Assembly (NCBI RefSeq): GCF_029263155.1
Contig: NZ_JAJCYB010000075.1
Span: 28,247 to 92,246, forward strand
Source: Pseudonocardia sp.
Lineage (GTDB): Bacteria; Actinomycetota; Actinomycetes; Mycobacteriales; Pseudonocardiaceae
Length of the DNA stretch: 64,000 bases
Reading direction: 5' to 3'
Part shown: positions 8,391 to 18,800 of the stretch, piece by piece
Layout: each line of letters starts with the position of its first letter
Numbering within the stretch: the first letter of the stretch is position 1
Notes under the pieces: generated by a model
What the model saw: the letters and a program-made list of their open reading frames with translations, nothing else
Told to the model about the DNA's origin: nothing
Databases searched by the model: none
Made by a program: the position numbers and the translations under genes

Positions 8391-9422
8391 TCAGGCGGGT
8401 GGCGGAGCCATCAGTCCGGCGATGCGCTCGAGATCCTCGACGGATCCGAACTCCACCACGATCCGCCCCTTGCGCTGGCCGAGCTCGACCTTCACCCGCG
8501 TCTCGAAGGTGTCCGAGAGGCGCTCTGCGAGGTCCTGCAGCCCGGGGGCCTGCATCGGTTTGCGCCGGGCGGGTTTCGCCGCCGGCTTCTCCTGGCGGGC
8601 CAGGACCACGGCCTCCTCGGTGGCTCGCACCGACATGCCCTCGGCCACGATCCTGGTGGCCAACTCCTCCTGCGCGCCGGCGTCCTCCAGGCCGAGGAGG
8701 GCCCGCGCGTGCCCGGCGGACAGCACCCCGGCGGCGACCCGGCGCTGCACCGGCACGGGAAGCCGCAGCAGGCGGATCGTGTTCGTGACGACCGGACGGC
8801 TGCGCCCGATCCGATCCGCCAGCTCGGTGTGCGTGACGCCGAACTCGGCGAGCAGCTGCTCGTAGGCCGCGGCCTCCTCCAGCGGGTTGAGCTGGACGCG
8901 ATGGATGTTCTCCAGGAGCGCGTCCCGCAGCATCACATCGTCGCCCGCGCTGCGCACGATCGCCGGGATCCGCTCCAGCCCGACCCGCTGCGTCGCCCGC
9001 CAGCGCCGTTCGCCCATGATCAGCTGGTAGGAGCCGGCGGAGGTCTCCCGCACGACCACCGGCTGCAGCAGTCCGAACTCGCGGATGGAGTGCTCCAGCT
9101 CGGCGAGCGACTCCTCGTCGAAGTGGGTTCGCGGTTGCTGCGGGTTCGGGTTGATCGCCGCCACGTCGATCTCGCGGTACTCGGCACCCTCGACCGCACC
9201 GGGGGCGGCTGACGACGGCTCCGGATCGGCCGCCCAACCCGCCGGGCGGGTGCCGGCCCGCCGCAACGAGATGTCGATCGCAGCGGGGCCGGTGATGATC
9301 GGACTCGACGGTCCGGTGGGGATCAGCGCGGCCAGTCCCCGACCGAGGCCACCCTTGCGCTCCGGGACCTTGCGATCGGGGACCTTTCGATCGGGCACCC
9401 TGCGATCGGACACCGCGGTCAC
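8391..9422 (-). CDS. parB: Chromosome-partitioning protein ParB
   Basis: 343-residue CTPase that loads at parS and spreads to organise the origin. The ParB/Srx domain spans about 80-180, with [20 protein letters not shown] and GERRWRATQ (the CTP-binding arginine patch); the helix-turn-helix [19 protein letters not shown] follows at about 205-230, and a C-terminal dimerisation domain closes the protein. The N-terminus carries short repeats of V-P-D-R-K before the [11 protein letters not shown] box that contacts ParA. The GTG start overlaps the parA stop (GTGA), indicating translational coupling. Five parS or parS-like sites lie in this window. Confidence 0.96.
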   Translation of the reverse strand: MTAVSDRRVPDRKVPDRKVPERKGGLGRGLAALIPTGPSSPIITGPAAIDISLRRAGTRPAGWAADPEPSSAAPGAVEGAEYREIDVAAINPNPQQPRTHFDEESLAELEHSIREFGLLQPVVVRETSAGSYQLIMGERRWRATQRVGLERIPAIVRSAGDDVMLRDALLENIHRVQLNPLEEAAAYEQLLAEFGVTHTELADRIGRSRPVVTNTIRLLRLPVPVQRRVAAGVLSAGHARALLGLEDAGAQEELATRIVAEGMSVRATEEAVVLARQEKPAAKPARRKPMQAPGLQDLAERLSDTFETRVKVELGQRKGRIVVEFGSVEDLERIAGLMAPPPA

Positions 9423-10336
9423 CGCCCGTCGATCCGGATGCGGCCGCTCGCGCCGCGGTCGGCGATCTCGCGCGCCGCGTCGACGTAGCTCATCGCCCCA
9501 CGGGATCCGGGGTCGTAGGCCAGCACCGTCTGGCTGTAGCCCGGCGCCTCGGACACCTTGACGCTGCGCGGGATCACCGTTCGCAGCGCGGTCGGCCCGA
9601 AGTGGCTCCGGACCTCGCTCGTGACCTGGTCGGCGAGCTTGGTGCGACCGTCGTACATCGTCAGCAGGATCGTGGACACATGCAGGTCCGTGTTGAGGTG
9701 GGAGCGCACGAGATCGATGTTGCTGAGCAGCTGCCCCAGCCCCTCCAGTGCGTAGTACTCACACTGGATCGGGATCAGGACCTCGTCCGCGGCGACCAGG
9801 GCGTTGACGGTGAGCAGGCCGAGCGAGGGCGGGCAGTCGATGAAGACGTAGTCGACGTCGAGGGCGTCGAGGGACTCGGGGGAGAGGGCCTGCTTCAGCC
9901 GCCCCTCACGCGCCACCATGCTGACGAGCTCGATCTCGGCGCCGGCCAGGTCGATGGTGGCGGGGACGCAGAGGAGATTGGGGGATGCACTGCTGGCCAC
10001 GGCCGCGTCGGCCAGGTCGATCTCTCCGAGCAGTGCCTCGTACACCGACGGCGTGCCGAGCCGGTGCTCGACGCCGAGCGCGGTGGACGCGTTCCCCTGC
10101 GGGTCGAGGTCGATGACCAGCACCCGCACGCTGTGCATCGCCAGTGCCGCGGCGAGGTTGACCGTGCTGGTGGTCTTGCCGACGCCGCCCTTCTGGTTGG
10201 CGACCGTCAGTACCCGGCGGTGGACCGGCCTCGGCATGCCGTGACGATCCGGGTGCAGTACCCGAGCCGCGCGTTCGGCCTCCTCCGCGATCGGGGTCCA
10301 CTCCGGCGTTTCACGTGAAACAAACTGCTCCGTCAC
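9419..10336 (-). CDS. parA: Chromosome-partitioning ATPase ParA
   Basis: 305-residue deviant-Walker ATPase with [17 protein letters not shown] (P-loop), DLDPQGNAS and [15 protein letters not shown]. It moves ParB-bound origins along the nucleoid. The GTG at 10336 is chosen because gaggagg lies just upstream, although the frame stays open to 10609. Residues FVSRETP are encoded by a parS site, as in many actinobacterial parA genes. Operon with parB; rsmG ends 100 bp upstream. Confidence 0.95.
   Translation of the reverse strand: MTEQFVSRETPEWTPIAEEAERAARVLHPDRHGMPRPVHRRVLTVANQKGGVGKTTSTVNLAAALAMHSVRVLVIDLDPQGNASTALGVEHRLGTPSVYEALLGEIDLADAAVASSASPNLLCVPATIDLAGAEIELVSMVAREGRLKQALSPESLDALDVDYVFIDCPPSLGLLTVNALVAADEVLIPIQCEYYALEGLGQLLSNIDLVRSHLNTDLHVSTILLTMYDGRTKLADQVTSEVRSHFGPTALRTVIPRSVKVSEAPGYSQTVLAYDPGSRGAMSYVDAAREIADRGASGRIRIDGR
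10307..10322. promoter_or_regulatory. parS site 4 inside the parA start
   Basis: CGTTTCACGTGAAACA matches parS at 15 of 16 positions and overlaps codons 5-10 of parA, so ParB may also affect expression of its own operon. Confidence 0.92.
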
Positions 10337-10436
10337 GACACCTCCTCGCCGGCGCTCGTCGTCGACCTGCTCGACGGTGCTGCGCTGGATGGTGAGTTCG
10401 TAGCCTCGGTCCCGCCCCACGACCCCTCCTCGGCGA

Positions 10437-11093
10437 TCATCGTACGTTCCGCCGTACCGGTCGTCCGGCACCTCGCACGCGTTCCACCACGACGACGGTG
10501 GTGAGTGGATCGACCGCCCCGGCCCCGCACTGCTCGATCCTCGGATCACCGCCGCCCAGCTTACGAACCGCCGCCGCATCGCGGGCGATTTCGGCCGAAG
10601 CGCCCGCACCTTTCACGGCGAGCAGACTTCCACCCGTACGGAGCACCGGAAGCGCCCACCCCGCCAGCCGGGCCAGCGGTGCGACGGCACGGGCGGTCAC
10701 CACGTCGGCACCCTCCCATCGCCGCCGCACGGCGGTCTCCTCGACCCGGCCCCGATCCACCGCGATGGACAGCCCGAGATCGGCGACGACCTCGTCCAAC
10801 CACTCCACCCGCCGGGCCAGCGGCTCGACGAGGGCGACCTGGAGATCGGGCCGGGCCAGCGCCAACGGTATCCCGGGGAGCCCGGCACCCGAACCCACGT
10901 CCACCAGTCGGGCGCTGTCCGGCACCAGTTCGGCGACGACCGCACAGTTCAGGACGTGTCGCTCCCACACCCGCGGCGCCTCACGCGGACCGATCAGCCC
11001 ACGCTCCACCCCGGTGGTGACGAGGTGCTCGACGTACCGCTCCGCGAGCGGGAGCCGATCGCCGAACAGCCGCTCCGCCGCGCCGTCACCCAT
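10437..11093 (-). CDS. rsmG: 16S rRNA (guanine-N7) methyltransferase RsmG
   Basis: 218-residue Rossmann methyltransferase that modifies G527 (E. coli numbering) of 16S rRNA using S-adenosylmethionine. The SAM motif is RLVDVGSGAGLPGIPLALARP (about 63-83); ADVVTARAVAPLARLAGWALPVLRTGG is the family's second signature. N-terminal WERHVLNCAVV is also typical. The ATG overlaps the jag stop by eight bases, so translation is coupled. Confidence 0.94.
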   Translation of the reverse strand: MGDGAAERLFGDRLPLAERYVEHLVTTGVERGLIGPREAPRVWERHVLNCAVVAELVPDSARLVDVGSGAGLPGIPLALARPDLQVALVEPLARRVEWLDEVVADLGLSIAVDRGRVEETAVRRRWEGADVVTARAVAPLARLAGWALPVLRTGGSLLAVKGAGASAEIARDAAAVRKLGGGDPRIEQCGAGAVDPLTTVVVVERVRGAGRPVRRNVR

Positions 11094-11613
11094 TCCGGAA
11101 GACGACGACCTGCCGCCGCGGCTCCTCGCCCTCGCTCTCGCTGGACACGCCCTTCACGCGGGTGACGGCATCGTGCACGACCTTGCGCTCGAACGGCGTC
11201 ATCGGCCGCAGGCGGACCGACTCGCCCGACTCGAGCACGTCGTTGGCCGTGCGCGTGCCGAGCTCGGAGAGCTCGTCACGCCGGGCCTGGCGCCAGCCCG
11301 CGATGTCGAGCATCAGCCTGCTGCGGTTGCCCGACTCCTGCTGCACCGCGAGCCGGGTGAGTTCCTGCAGCGCCTCCAGCACGGCGCCACGGTCGCCGAC
11401 CAGCTTCTTCAGGTCCTCGCCGCCGTCGATGCTGACGATCGCCCGGCCGGCCTCGACGTCGAGATCGATGTCGCCGTCGAAGTCGAGCACGTCGAGCAGA
11501 CGCTCCAGGTAGTCGCCTGCGATGTCGCCCTCACGGACGAGCTGGTCCTCTGCGGTGATCGCCGGGGCGGCGTCCGCCGCCTGGGTGGTGCCGTCCTGCG
11601 CAGTCTTGGGCAC
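11086..11613 (-). CDS. jag: Jag/KhpB-like RNA-binding protein (KH + R3H)
   Basis: 175 residues: an acidic Ala/Gln-rich N-terminus, a KH-like domain (about 35-110, including GRAIVSIDGGEDLKKLVGDRGAVLEALQELTRLA) and a C-terminal R3H domain (RLRPMTPFERKVVHDAVTRV). KhpB proteins bind many transcripts and affect cell elongation; this copy lies between yidC and rsmG as in Mycobacterium (Rv3920c). The GTG at 11613 follows gaggaga. A 98-bp gap separates it from yidC. Confidence 0.92.
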   Translation of the reverse strand: MPKTAQDGTTQAADAAPAITAEDQLVREGDIAGDYLERLLDVLDFDGDIDLDVEAGRAIVSIDGGEDLKKLVGDRGAVLEALQELTRLAVQQESGNRSRLMLDIAGWRQARRDELSELGTRTANDVLESGESVRLRPMTPFERKVVHDAVTRVKGVSSESEGEEPRRQVVVFRNG

Positions 11614-11711
11614 GGATGCGTCTCCTCTCCGAGATGGCCGGCGACGCCCGGGGGTCCGGGACGCCGCCGCAGCGACCGCCGACGCGGAGGCGGTCGCGAG
11701 TGGTCGGTGGG

Positions 11712-12872
11712 TCAGCGGCGCTTGCGGCCACGCCGCGCCGGGGGCCGGGAGCCGCCGCCGCGCCGGACCGGCGCACCGCCGGCGACCTTGTCGCCCTGCG
11801 CGGGGGCGCCACCGTTGGTGGCAGCCGCACCCGTGCTGCCGGAGCCGTTGCTGGTCGTGCCGTTGTTGGTCGTGCCGTTGCTCGACGGGCCGGCCTTGCC
11901 GTTCGGCGACGCGCCGTTCGAGGTGCTCTGGGCACCGCCCTTGCCCTTGCGGAGCACCGGCTTCGCACCGGGGGTCTTCGCGGCCGGGTCCGGCGCCGTG
12001 GTCTCCGGCCGGACCGGCTTCTGGCCGGGCCGGGGAGCGAGCGCCTGGCGGCTGGCCGTCGCCTGATCGCGCTTCGCGGTCTCCTCGACGTCGATGCGCT
12101 TGTAGACGACGTACTGCTGGCCGAGCGTCCACAGGTTGTTCGCGACCCAGTACAGGAGCACGGCCAGCGGAAGGAACGGCGCACCGACGACGACGCCGAT
12201 CGGGAAGACGTAGAGCATCAGCTTGTTCATGATCGCGGTCTGCGGGTTCTCGCCCTGCGCCGCGGTCTGGCGGGCGACCGAGTGACGCGCCGTGATGTGG
12301 GTGAAGATGCCCGCCGCGATCATGAGCGGGATCATCACGATCAGCATCTGGGTCAGCGACGTACCGTCGGCACGCAGGACTTCGTCGCCCTGCAGTGGCC
12401 AGGCCCCCAGCTTCGCGCCGAAGAAGTCGGCGGCGATGAAGGAGCGGACCTCCTCCTGGCCGAAGAAGTAGTTCTGCGTGCGGATCGAGCCGTCGGCGTT
12501 GAAGTAGCTGAAGTTGCGCAGCACCTGGAACAGGCCGATGAACACCGGTACCTGCACCAGCACCGGGAGGCAGCCGGCCAGCGGATTGACGCCGTGCTCC
12601 TTCTGGAGCTTCTGCATCTCCTCGGCCTGCTTCTGCCGGTCGTTCGCGTACTTCTTGCGCAGCTTCGCGATCTCGGGTTGGAACTCCTGCATCTTGCGCA
12701 TCGACCGCACCTGGCTGACGAACGGCTTGTACAGGATCGCGCGCAGGGTGAAGACGAGGAAGAGCACCGACAGCGCCCACGCGATCCCGTTGTCCGGGCC
12801 AAGCAGGAATCCGAAGACCTTGTGCCAGGCCCAGAGGATGAAGGAGACCGGGTAGTAGATGAAGTTCAGCAC
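11712..12872 (-). CDS. yidC: Membrane protein insertase YidC/Oxa1
   Basis: 386-residue insertase with an N-terminal helix ([21 protein letters not shown]), the cytoplasmic coiled-coil hairpin [27 protein letters not shown] broken at about residues 60-100, a hydrophilic-groove helix containing [16 protein letters not shown], and further helices ending [28 protein letters not shown]. The C-terminus is a long Asn/Ser/Gly/Thr-rich segment followed by a basic RRGGG...RRGRKRR tail that may contact ribosomes. The GTG start overlaps yidD by seven bases. Confidence 0.96.
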   Translation of the reverse strand: MLNFIYYPVSFILWAWHKVFGFLLGPDNGIAWALSVLFLVFTLRAILYKPFVSQVRSMRKMQEFQPEIAKLRKKYANDRQKQAEEMQKLQKEHGVNPLAGCLPVLVQVPVFIGLFQVLRNFSYFNADGSIRTQNYFFGQEEVRSFIAADFFGAKLGAWPLQGDEVLRADGTSLTQMLIVMIPLMIAAGIFTHITARHSVARQTAAQGENPQTAIMNKLMLYVFPIGVVVGAPFLPLAVLLYWVANNLWTLGQQYVVYKRIDVEETAKRDQATASRQALAPRPGQKPVRPETTAPDPAAKTPGAKPVLRKGKGGAQSTSNGASPNGKAGPSSNGTTNNGTTSNGSGSTGAAATNGGAPAQGDKVAGGAPVRRGGGSRPPARRGRKRR

Positions 12873-13132
12873 GGCGCCTGCTCCTCGTGGTGGTTCGAGG
12901 CCGGACGGGCCGGAACCGGGTCGATACCGCCAGGGTGCCACGGCGCGCACTTGAGCAGGCGCCGGAGCGTGAGCCAGGTGCCGCGCAGTGCTCCGTGGGC
13001 CTGCAGCGCCTCGACGGCGTAGCTGCTGCAGGTGGGGTAGAAGCGGCACACCGGGGGGAACGCGGGGGAGACGTAGGTCTGGTAGCCGCGCAGCAGGGCG
13101 ATCAGCGGACGGGCGGCGCGCGAGGCCGTCAT
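12866..13132 (-). CDS. yidD: Membrane protein insertion efficiency factor YidD
   Basis: 88 residues with the whole family signature: [33 protein letters not shown] and a [17 protein letters not shown] ending, including the three conserved cysteines. It is thought to assist YidC in inserting membrane proteins. ATG overlaps the rnpA stop (ATGA), and its own end overlaps yidC, so rnpA-yidD-yidC form a coupled chain. Confidence 0.95.
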   Translation of the reverse strand: MTASRAARPLIALLRGYQTYVSPAFPPVCRFYPTCSSYAVEALQAHGALRGTWLTLRRLLKCAPWHPGGIDPVPARPASNHHEEQAPC

Positions 13133-13497
13133 CGGACACCGCCGGGGACCTTGCGCAGCGCGCCACGCAGACCGGCGTCGAGATCGATACCGAGTTCGGC
13201 CGACGTGGCCGTGGCCGCGGGGGGCAGCGCGCGGACCACCACCCGGGCTCCGGCCGGGAGCCCGGTCATCCGGGACGCCAGGAGGTGCCGGAGTCGGCGG
13301 GCCACCCGATGGCGGACCACAGCACCTCCGACGGCCTTGCTCACGACGAGGCCCGCTCGGGGACCCGCGTCGGCGTCTGTACTCGGTCCCATGATCTGCA
13401 GATGTACGACCATCCGGTGCCGTCCGCCCCGGCTGCCCCGTCGGATGACGGACGCGAACTCGTCCGACCTCGTCAACCGCGAGCCGGCCGGGAGCAC
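13129..13497 (-). CDS. rnpA: Ribonuclease P protein component
   Basis: About 122 residues. The basic signature RNR-like helix appears as [15 protein letters not shown] near the start and [21 protein letters not shown] in the middle, matching the RnpA fold that assists the P RNA in tRNA 5' processing. The GTG at 13497 (VLPAGSRL) fits homolog length, but no good ribosome site is visible; the frame extends to 13542, overlapping rpmH. It begins 13 bp after rpmH. Confidence 0.9.
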   Translation of the reverse strand: MLPAGSRLTRSDEFASVIRRGSRGGRHRMVVHLQIMGPSTDADAGPRAGLVVSKAVGGAVVRHRVARRLRHLLASRMTGLPAGARVVVRALPPAATATSAELGIDLDAGLRGALRKVPGGVR

Positions 13498-13510
13498 CGG
13501 CAGGGCCGGA

Positions 13511-13648
13511 TCAGGCCGAGAGCCGCTCGCGGCCCTTGCCACGGCGGGCGGCGAGGATCGCGCGGCCGGCCCGGGTGCGCATACGCAGCCGGAAACCGTG
13601 CGTACGCGCGCGGCGGCGGTTGTTCGGCTGGAAGGTGCGCTTGCTCAC
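13511..13648 (-). CDS. rpmH: Ribosomal protein bL34
   Basis: 45 residues with the invariant [28 protein letters not shown]... pattern of bL34, split here only by length. The GTG at 13648 has aggaga nine bases upstream. First gene of the minus-strand rpmH-rnpA-yidD-yidC chain, opposite to dnaA, the usual bacterial arrangement. Confidence 0.97.
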   Translation of the reverse strand: MSKRTFQPNNRRRARTHGFRLRMRTRAGRAILAARRGKGRERLSA

Positions 13649-13774
13649 GGTCGGCTCTCCTGCTCGACGGCGCGGGGTCCCCCGGGGATCCGGAGGACAC
13701 GACCCGCCGTCCACTGTTGTGTCGGGAACGATGGTGCTGCAGACGCTGCGCAACATGCAGCACTTCTGCAGGCC

Positions 13775-13804
13775 AGGGTACGCAGCCGGTTCGAGGAGGG
13801 TCAA
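13775..13804 (-). promoter_or_regulatory. rpmH promoter
   Basis: On the minus strand TTGACC (13799-13804) and TACCCT (13775-13780) are separated by 18 bases, a good housekeeping promoter about 130 bp before rpmH. Confidence 0.7.
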
Positions 13805-13858
13805 ACCGCCCCGGGCCCGTCCGCATCACCCACATGCACGTCGCGCCGATCAGCCGTC

Positions 13859-13887
13859 TTGTGACAGCCGGGCTGTGTTGTTAGCGT
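13859..13887 (+). promoter_or_regulatory. dnaA promoter
   Basis: TTGTGA (13859-13864), a 17-base spacer and TAGCGT (13882-13887) give a credible housekeeping promoter. It would leave a leader of about 170 bases that includes a DnaA box. Confidence 0.6.
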
Positions 13888-13990
13888 GCCCCCTCACAGT
13901 TCGATCCGGGGGGATCGGTCGCACCGCATCGGGGACCTCGGGCCCGCGGGAGCTCACTCCTGCCGGCCCGCGTACCGTCCTGCGCACAGG

Positions 13991-13999
13991 TGTGGACAA
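13991..13999 (-). promoter_or_regulatory. DnaA box in the dnaA leader
   Basis: The minus strand reads TTGTCCACA, the perfect actinobacterial DnaA box, 63 bp before the dnaA start and downstream of its promoter: well placed for autorepression. Confidence 0.8.
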
Positions 14000-14062
14000 G
14001 TCTGGGGATGACGCTCCCGCCAGGCAGGCACGCGTCGCGATCGAGAACCGGAAGGGGGCCCG

Positions 14063-15769
14063 GTGGGCGATCAGCCAGGCGACCTCGGGCAGGTCTGGAA
14101 CCGGGTCATCGCCGATCTGTCCGGCGCGGCGGGAGGCCCCAACGCCACCCAGGCCCTCTCCTCCCAGCAGCGCGCCTTCCTCCGCCTCACCCGGCCCCTC
14201 GGCCTCATCGACGGCACGGCCCTGCTCGCCGCACCGAGCGAGTTCGCCAAGAACGCGATCGAGCGGGTGCTACGGCAGCCGATCAGCGACGCGCTCGGAC
14301 GGCATCTCGGCGTCACGGTGAACCTCGCGGTAGTCGTGGACGCGTCCGCGGCCTCCGGGGGTACCGAGGTCCCCGACCCGCCCGGCCGCGCGTCGAACGG
14401 AGCCGCCCACCGCGACCGCGGTCACCTCGACCGGCCGGACCCCGAGTCCCACCCCGACGGCAGCACCGGGGCCCTCCCGCACGCCGAGGCCCCGCCCGAC
14501 GGCACGGCACCCGCGTCCCCCGGCGACGCCCCGTTCACCACCGACACCCGCCTGGCCGACACCCGCCTGGCCGACACCCGCCCGGCCGACTCGCACCAGT
14601 CCGACTCGCACCACTCCGACTCCCGTCACTCCGACGGGCGGATGCCCGACGGGCGGATGGGCGAGGGCCGCGCCGACGTGTGGCCGACCTACTCGGTCGC
14701 CCCCGCCGGCGAGCAGGTGGTGACACCACGCTCCCAGTCGCGACTCAACGAGAAGTACATCTTCGACACCTTCGTCATCGGGGCGTCCAACCGGTTCAGC
14801 CACGCGGCGGCCGTCGCCGTGGCCGAGCAGCCGGCACGGGCGTACAACCCGCTGTTCATCTGGGGCGACTCCGGGCTGGGCAAGACGCACCTGCTGCACG
14901 CCGTCGGCCACTACGCGCAGCGGCTGTTCCCCGGCATGCGCGTGCGCTACGTGAGCACCGAGGAGTTCACCAACGACTTCATCAACTCGCTGCGCGACGA
15001 CCGCAAGGTGGCCTTCCAGCGCCGCTACCGCGACGTCGACGTGCTGCTGGTGGACGACATCCAGTTCCTGGAGGGCAAGGAGGGCACCCAGGAGGAGTTC
15101 TTCCACACCTTCAACACCCTGCACAACGCGAACAAGCAGATCGTCGTGTCCTCCGACCGGCCGCCCAAGCGCCTGGAGACCCTCGAGGACCGGATGCGCA
15201 CCCGGTTCGAGTGGGGCCTGATCACCGACATCCAGCCGCCCGAGCTGGAGACCCGCATCGCGATCCTGCGGAAGAAGGCCGCGCAGGACCGCCTGGCCGT
15301 GCCCGACGACGTGCTGGAGTTCATCGCCGAGCGCATCGAGCGCAACATCCGCGAGCTGGAGGGCGCGCTGATCCGGGTCACGGCGTTCGCGTCACTGAAC
15401 CGCCAGCCCGTGGACACCCAGCTCGCCGAGATCGTGCTGCGCGACCTCATCCCCGACTCCGGGGCCTCGGAGATCACCGCGTCGACGATCATGGGTGTCA
15501 CCGCGGAGTTCTTCGGGGTCACGATGGACGAGTTGTGCGGGCCGGGGAAGACCAAGGCGCTGGCGCAGTCGCGGCAGATCGCGATGTACCTGTGCCGCGA
15601 GCTCACCGACCTGTCCCTGCCGCGCATCGGGCAGACCTTCGGCGGCCGCGACCACACCACCGTCATGCACGCCGACAAGAAGATCCGCAACGAGATCGCC
15701 CAGCGTCGCAAGACCTTCGAGCAGGTGCAGGAGCTCACCGCGCGCATCAAGCAGCGCGCCCGGCACTGA
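14063..15769 (+). CDS. dnaA: Chromosomal replication initiator DnaA
   Basis: 568-residue AAA+ initiator. Domain I is about residues 1-90; domain II is unusually long and hydrophilic (about 95-215) with Asp/His/Ser/Arg repeats; domain III has Walker [10 protein letters not shown] (about 268), Walker [10 protein letters not shown] and the sensor segment [11 protein letters not shown]; domain IV ends with [27 protein letters not shown], the helix-turn-helix and DnaA-box signature. It melts oriC and loads the helicase. The GTG start follows ggaaggggg. A DnaA box in the leader suggests self-control. Confidence 0.98.
   Translation: MGDQPGDLGQVWNRVIADLSGAAGGPNATQALSSQQRAFLRLTRPLGLIDGTALLAAPSEFAKNAIERVLRQPISDALGRHLGVTVNLAVVVDASAASGGTEVPDPPGRASNGAAHRDRGHLDRPDPESHPDGSTGALPHAEAPPDGTAPASPGDAPFTTDTRLADTRLADTRPADSHQSDSHHSDSRHSDGRMPDGRMGEGRADVWPTYSVAPAGEQVVTPRSQSRLNEKYIFDTFVIGASNRFSHAAAVAVAEQPARAYNPLFIWGDSGLGKTHLLHAVGHYAQRLFPGMRVRYVSTEEFTNDFINSLRDDRKVAFQRRYRDVDVLLVDDIQFLEGKEGTQEEFFHTFNTLHNANKQIVVSSDRPPKRLETLEDRMRTRFEWGLITDIQPPELETRIAILRKKAAQDRLAVPDDVLEFIAERIERNIRELEGALIRVTAFASLNRQPVDTQLAEIVLRDLIPDSGASEITASTIMGVTAEFFGVTMDELCGPGKTKALAQSRQIAMYLCRELTDLSLPRIGQTFGGRDHTTVMHADKKIRNEIAQRRKTFEQVQELTARIKQRARH
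14543..14660 (+). repeat. Tandem repeats encoding the DnaA domain II linker
   Basis: 15-base units (first gacacccgcctggcc) repeat with drift about six times, encoding DTRLA / DSHHS / DSRHS-type pentapeptides. The repeats lie wholly in the non-conserved linker, where length varies among actinobacteria. Confidence 0.75.
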
Positions 15770-16548
15770 GGCCCGCCCCCCGCTGCGCACCGGCCGTGTC
15801 GACGCGACCGGCCGGTCGGCACCCGCTCGCCCGGGGCATCGTGGGCTGCCCCCGCCGGCGCACCATCCCGCCGCCGCGGACACCCGCTCCACCGATCGCC
15901 GAACGCCCGCCGCGACCGTTCGGCGTCGCCGCACTCGCGCTGGGCGCCCGCCCGACGGCGACCCATGATCGTGCCGTAACCCCGGCCATCACGCAGCGTT
16001 CTGAACCATGTGCCGTGCGGGAACACTGTGAGTTCCCCGGCCTCCGCGAACGCGACTGTCGGCCCGATCCGGTAGCCCTCCGTCCTCGCGTGACCACGCT
16101 TCCACCCACATCTGGGGACAACTCTGTGGATGGACGGGCGATGACCGGTGGACGGATCGCCGTGGATCGGTGGACAACCGGTGTTCATCCCGGGGACAGC
16201 TTCGACCCGCGCGGATCCATCCACCGACCGCGCCGGCCACCCACCGGCCGTCCCGATACGGGATCCACAGCCAGCCACACCGCGCCACCAGCGACGACGG
16301 GCTCGGTCCACACAACACACAGGTGTGAGTACTACTGCTGGATATCTCTTCTTCATGAACTACAAGAAGAACAACCGTGTGGACCGGCCCGTCCGGGTAC
16401 TCCCGAACGGGCCCCACGGCCGGGATGACACCCGCGTCCGGCAGGCTCTACGGTGGTCCTCCCGGCGCTGCGGTGTCGGGACCGGCCCCGGCGCTCCGCT
16501 CGGTCCACGCCGATGCCACCCGTCCACCGCCCGCGAGAGGTCCCCGTC
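15770..16548. other. oriC: oriC region between dnaA and dnaN
   Basis: 779 bp without a credible gene. Near the dnaN end lies a patch of about 46 bp (16329-16374) with some 29 A/T bases, containing a TCTTCTT/AAGAAGA inverted repeat (16347-16353, 16364-16370): the likely duplex-unwinding element. DnaA-box-like 9-mers occur at 16113 (TTGTCCCCA), 16125 (CCATCCACA), 16169 (TTGTCCACC), all minus strand, and at 16304 (plus) and 16378 (minus) as CGGTCCACA; none is perfect. The first 300 bp are plain GC-rich sequence with no feature I can name. Confidence 0.8.
16425..16454 (+). promoter_or_regulatory. dnaN promoter
   Basis: ATGACA (16425-16430), an 18-base spacer and TACGGT (16449-16454) lie about 90 bp before the dnaN ATG. 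Confidence 0.5.
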
Positions 16549-17718
16549 ATGAAGTTCCGGGTCGAACGCGACGTCCTGGCCGATGCGGCCGCCTGGGTGG
16601 CGCGCAGCCTGCCGGCCCGCCCGCCGGTGCCCGTGCTCGGTGGCGTGCTGATCGAGGCGACGTCCGGGGCCGAGGGGGACCGGCTCACGGTGTCGGGTTT
16701 CGACTACGAGACCTCCGCACGGGTCGAGCTGGACGCCACGATCGGCGATCCCGGACGGGTGCTGGTGTCCGGGCGGCTGCTGGCCGACATCACGCGGGCG
16801 CTGCCGTCCAAGCCGGTCGATCTCGTCGTCGACGGGTCGCGGGCCACGATCAACTGCGGCAGCAGCCGGTTCAGCCTCCCGACGATGCCGGTCGAGGACT
16901 ACCCGCAGCTTCCGGCGATGCCGCAGCTCGCCGGCACGGTCGCGGGCGGTGTGCTGGCCGAGGCCGTGGCCCAGGTCGCCGTGGCCGCGGGGCGGGACGA
17001 CACGCTGCCGATGCTCACCGGCATCCGCCTGGAGATCGAGGGGGCGCGGCTCACGCTCGCGGCCACCGACCGGTTCCGGCTCGCCGTCCGCGAGCTGGAC
17101 TGGACCCCGGGCGAGGACCTGACCGAGACCTCGACCGCCGTGCTGATCCCGGCCAAGACGCTCTCCGACGTCGCCAAGTCGCTCGCGGGTGCGGGCACCG
17201 TGGAGATCTCGCTGTCCGCCGGCGACGGGATGCTCGGCATCACCGGAGCGGGCAGGCGGGCCACCACGCGGCTGCTCGACGCGGAGTTCCCCCGGTTCAG
17301 GCAGCTGATCCCGGCCGAACACACCAGCGCCGCGGTGATCGAGGTCGCCGGGCTCGTGGAGGCGATCAAGCGAGTCGCGCTGGTCACCGACCGGGTGGCG
17401 CAGGTGCGCATGGAGTTCGGCGACGACGGGCTGCGGCTCGCCGCCGGCGGTGACGACGTCGGCAGCGCGGAGGAGGAGCTGCCCTGCGAGCTCGACGGGG
17501 CGCCGCTCACGATCGCGTTCAACCCCGGTTACCTGCTCGACTCGCTCGGCGCGCTGCACACCGACCGCGCCCAGCTGACGTTCACCACGCCCAACCGCCC
17601 CGCCCTGGTCCGGCCCGTCCCGGCGCCGCCGGCCGACGCCGGTGACGACGCTCCCGGAAGCCCCGAACCGGTCCCCGGCTACCTGCACCTGCTGATGCCC
17701 GTCCGGCTTCCCGGCTAG
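16549..17718 (+). CDS. dnaN: DNA polymerase III beta subunit (sliding clamp)
   Basis: 389-residue clamp that encircles DNA and tethers polymerase III. Three clamp domains are recognisable: [20 protein letters not shown] (start of domain 1), [30 protein letters not shown] (domain 2) and the C-terminal [12 protein letters not shown] close. The ATG at 16549 matches homologs; a longer open frame from 16453 is ignored. A loop near the C-terminus ([17 protein letters not shown]) is somewhat longer than usual. Confidence 0.97.
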   Translation: MKFRVERDVLADAAAWVARSLPARPPVPVLGGVLIEATSGAEGDRLTVSGFDYETSARVELDATIGDPGRVLVSGRLLADITRALPSKPVDLVVDGSRATINCGSSRFSLPTMPVEDYPQLPAMPQLAGTVAGGVLAEAVAQVAVAAGRDDTLPMLTGIRLEIEGARLTLAATDRFRLAVRELDWTPGEDLTETSTAVLIPAKTLSDVAKSLAGAGTVEISLSAGDGMLGITGAGRRATTRLLDAEFPRFRQLIPAEHTSAAVIEVAGLVEAIKRVALVTDRVAQVRMEFGDDGLRLAAGGDDVGSAEEELPCELDGAPLTIAFNPGYLLDSLGALHTDRAQLTFTTPNRPALVRPVPAPPADAGDDAPGSPEPVPGYLHLLMPVRLPG

Positions 17719-17764
17719 CGGCCCGGCGCACGGCGACACCCGACACCCTCAGGAGAGCGACACC

Positions 17765-18709
17765 GTGCAACTCGGACTCATCGGTCTGGGCAAGATGGGC
17801 GGCAACATGCGCGAGCGGTTGCGCGCGGCCGGCCACGAGGTGGTCGGTTTCGACCCGCGCCCGGAGGTCACCGACGTCGACTCGCTGGCCGCGCTGGCCG
17901 CGGCGCTCGCCGCGCCGCGCGTCGTGTGGGTGATGGTCCCCTCCGGCGAGCCGACCCGCGGCACCGTGCGCGCACTGGCCGACGTGCTCTCAGCAGGCGA
18001 CCTGGTGATCGACGGCGGCAACTCCCGCTACACCGACGACGCCCCCAACGCCGCCCTGCTCGACGCGAAGGGGATCGGCTACCTCGACTGCGGTGTCTCC
18101 GGCGGCATCTGGGGCAAGGACAACGGCTACGGCCTGATGGCGGGCGGATCGGCCGAGCACGTCGCGCTGGCCATGCCGATCTTCGACGCGCTGCGGCCCG
18201 AGGGTCCGCGCGAGGAGGGGTTCGCGCACGCCGGTCCCGTCGGCGCGGGCCACTTCTCGAAGATGGTCCACAACGGTATCGAGTACGGCCTGATGCAGGC
18301 CTACGCGGAGGGCTTCGAGCTGCTGTCCGCGGCCGAGCTCGTCACCGACGTGCCCGCCGTGCTGCAGGCGTGGTCGCGCGGCACCGTGGTGCGCTCGTGG
18401 CTGCTCGACCTGCTGGTGCTCGCGCTGAAGGACGACGCCTCCCTGGCCAAGCTCGACGACTACGTGGACGACTCCGGCGAGGGTCGCTGGACGATCGAGG
18501 AGGCGATCACGCATGCCGTGCCGCTCCCGGTGATCTCCGCGGCCCTGTTCGCGCGGTTCTCCTCGCGCCAGGAGTCCTCACCGGCGATGCGCGCGGTGGC
18601 GGCGCTGCGCCAGCAGTTCGGCGGGCACGCCGTGCGTGCGGCCGGACCGGCGGGAGCGCCCGGGGAGCACGCCGGACCCACCTCGGGCACCGGCTCCACG
18701 CACGGCTGA
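17765..18709 (+). CDS. gnd: 6-phosphogluconate dehydrogenase, short decarboxylating type
   Basis: 314-residue short-form enzyme of the GndA/YqeC (GntZ) group. It has the Rossmann motif GLGKMGGNM, the substrate loop [29 protein letters not shown], and the catalytic lysine/asparagine stretch [21 protein letters not shown]. It converts 6-phosphogluconate to ribulose 5-phosphate; the short form tends to use NAD+. Placement between dnaN and recF is conserved in actinobacteria. The GTG has aggagag upstream; the last 25 residues are a low-complexity tail. Confidence 0.93.
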   Translation: MQLGLIGLGKMGGNMRERLRAAGHEVVGFDPRPEVTDVDSLAALAAALAAPRVVWVMVPSGEPTRGTVRALADVLSAGDLVIDGGNSRYTDDAPNAALLDAKGIGYLDCGVSGGIWGKDNGYGLMAGGSAEHVALAMPIFDALRPEGPREEGFAHAGPVGAGHFSKMVHNGIEYGLMQAYAEGFELLSAAELVTDVPAVLQAWSRGTVVRSWLLDLLVLALKDDASLAKLDDYVDDSGEGRWTIEEAITHAVPLPVISAALFARFSSRQESSPAMRAVAALRQQFGGHAVRAAGPAGAPGEHAGPTSGTGSTHG

Positions 18710-18800
18710 CCGTGGTCAGGTCCCCTCCGGTCCCGCTCGCCGCCCGCGCCCTCCGTCGGCGGCGCGCGTCCGCGGGAGCGGCGAGCACGGGAGCCGGGTA

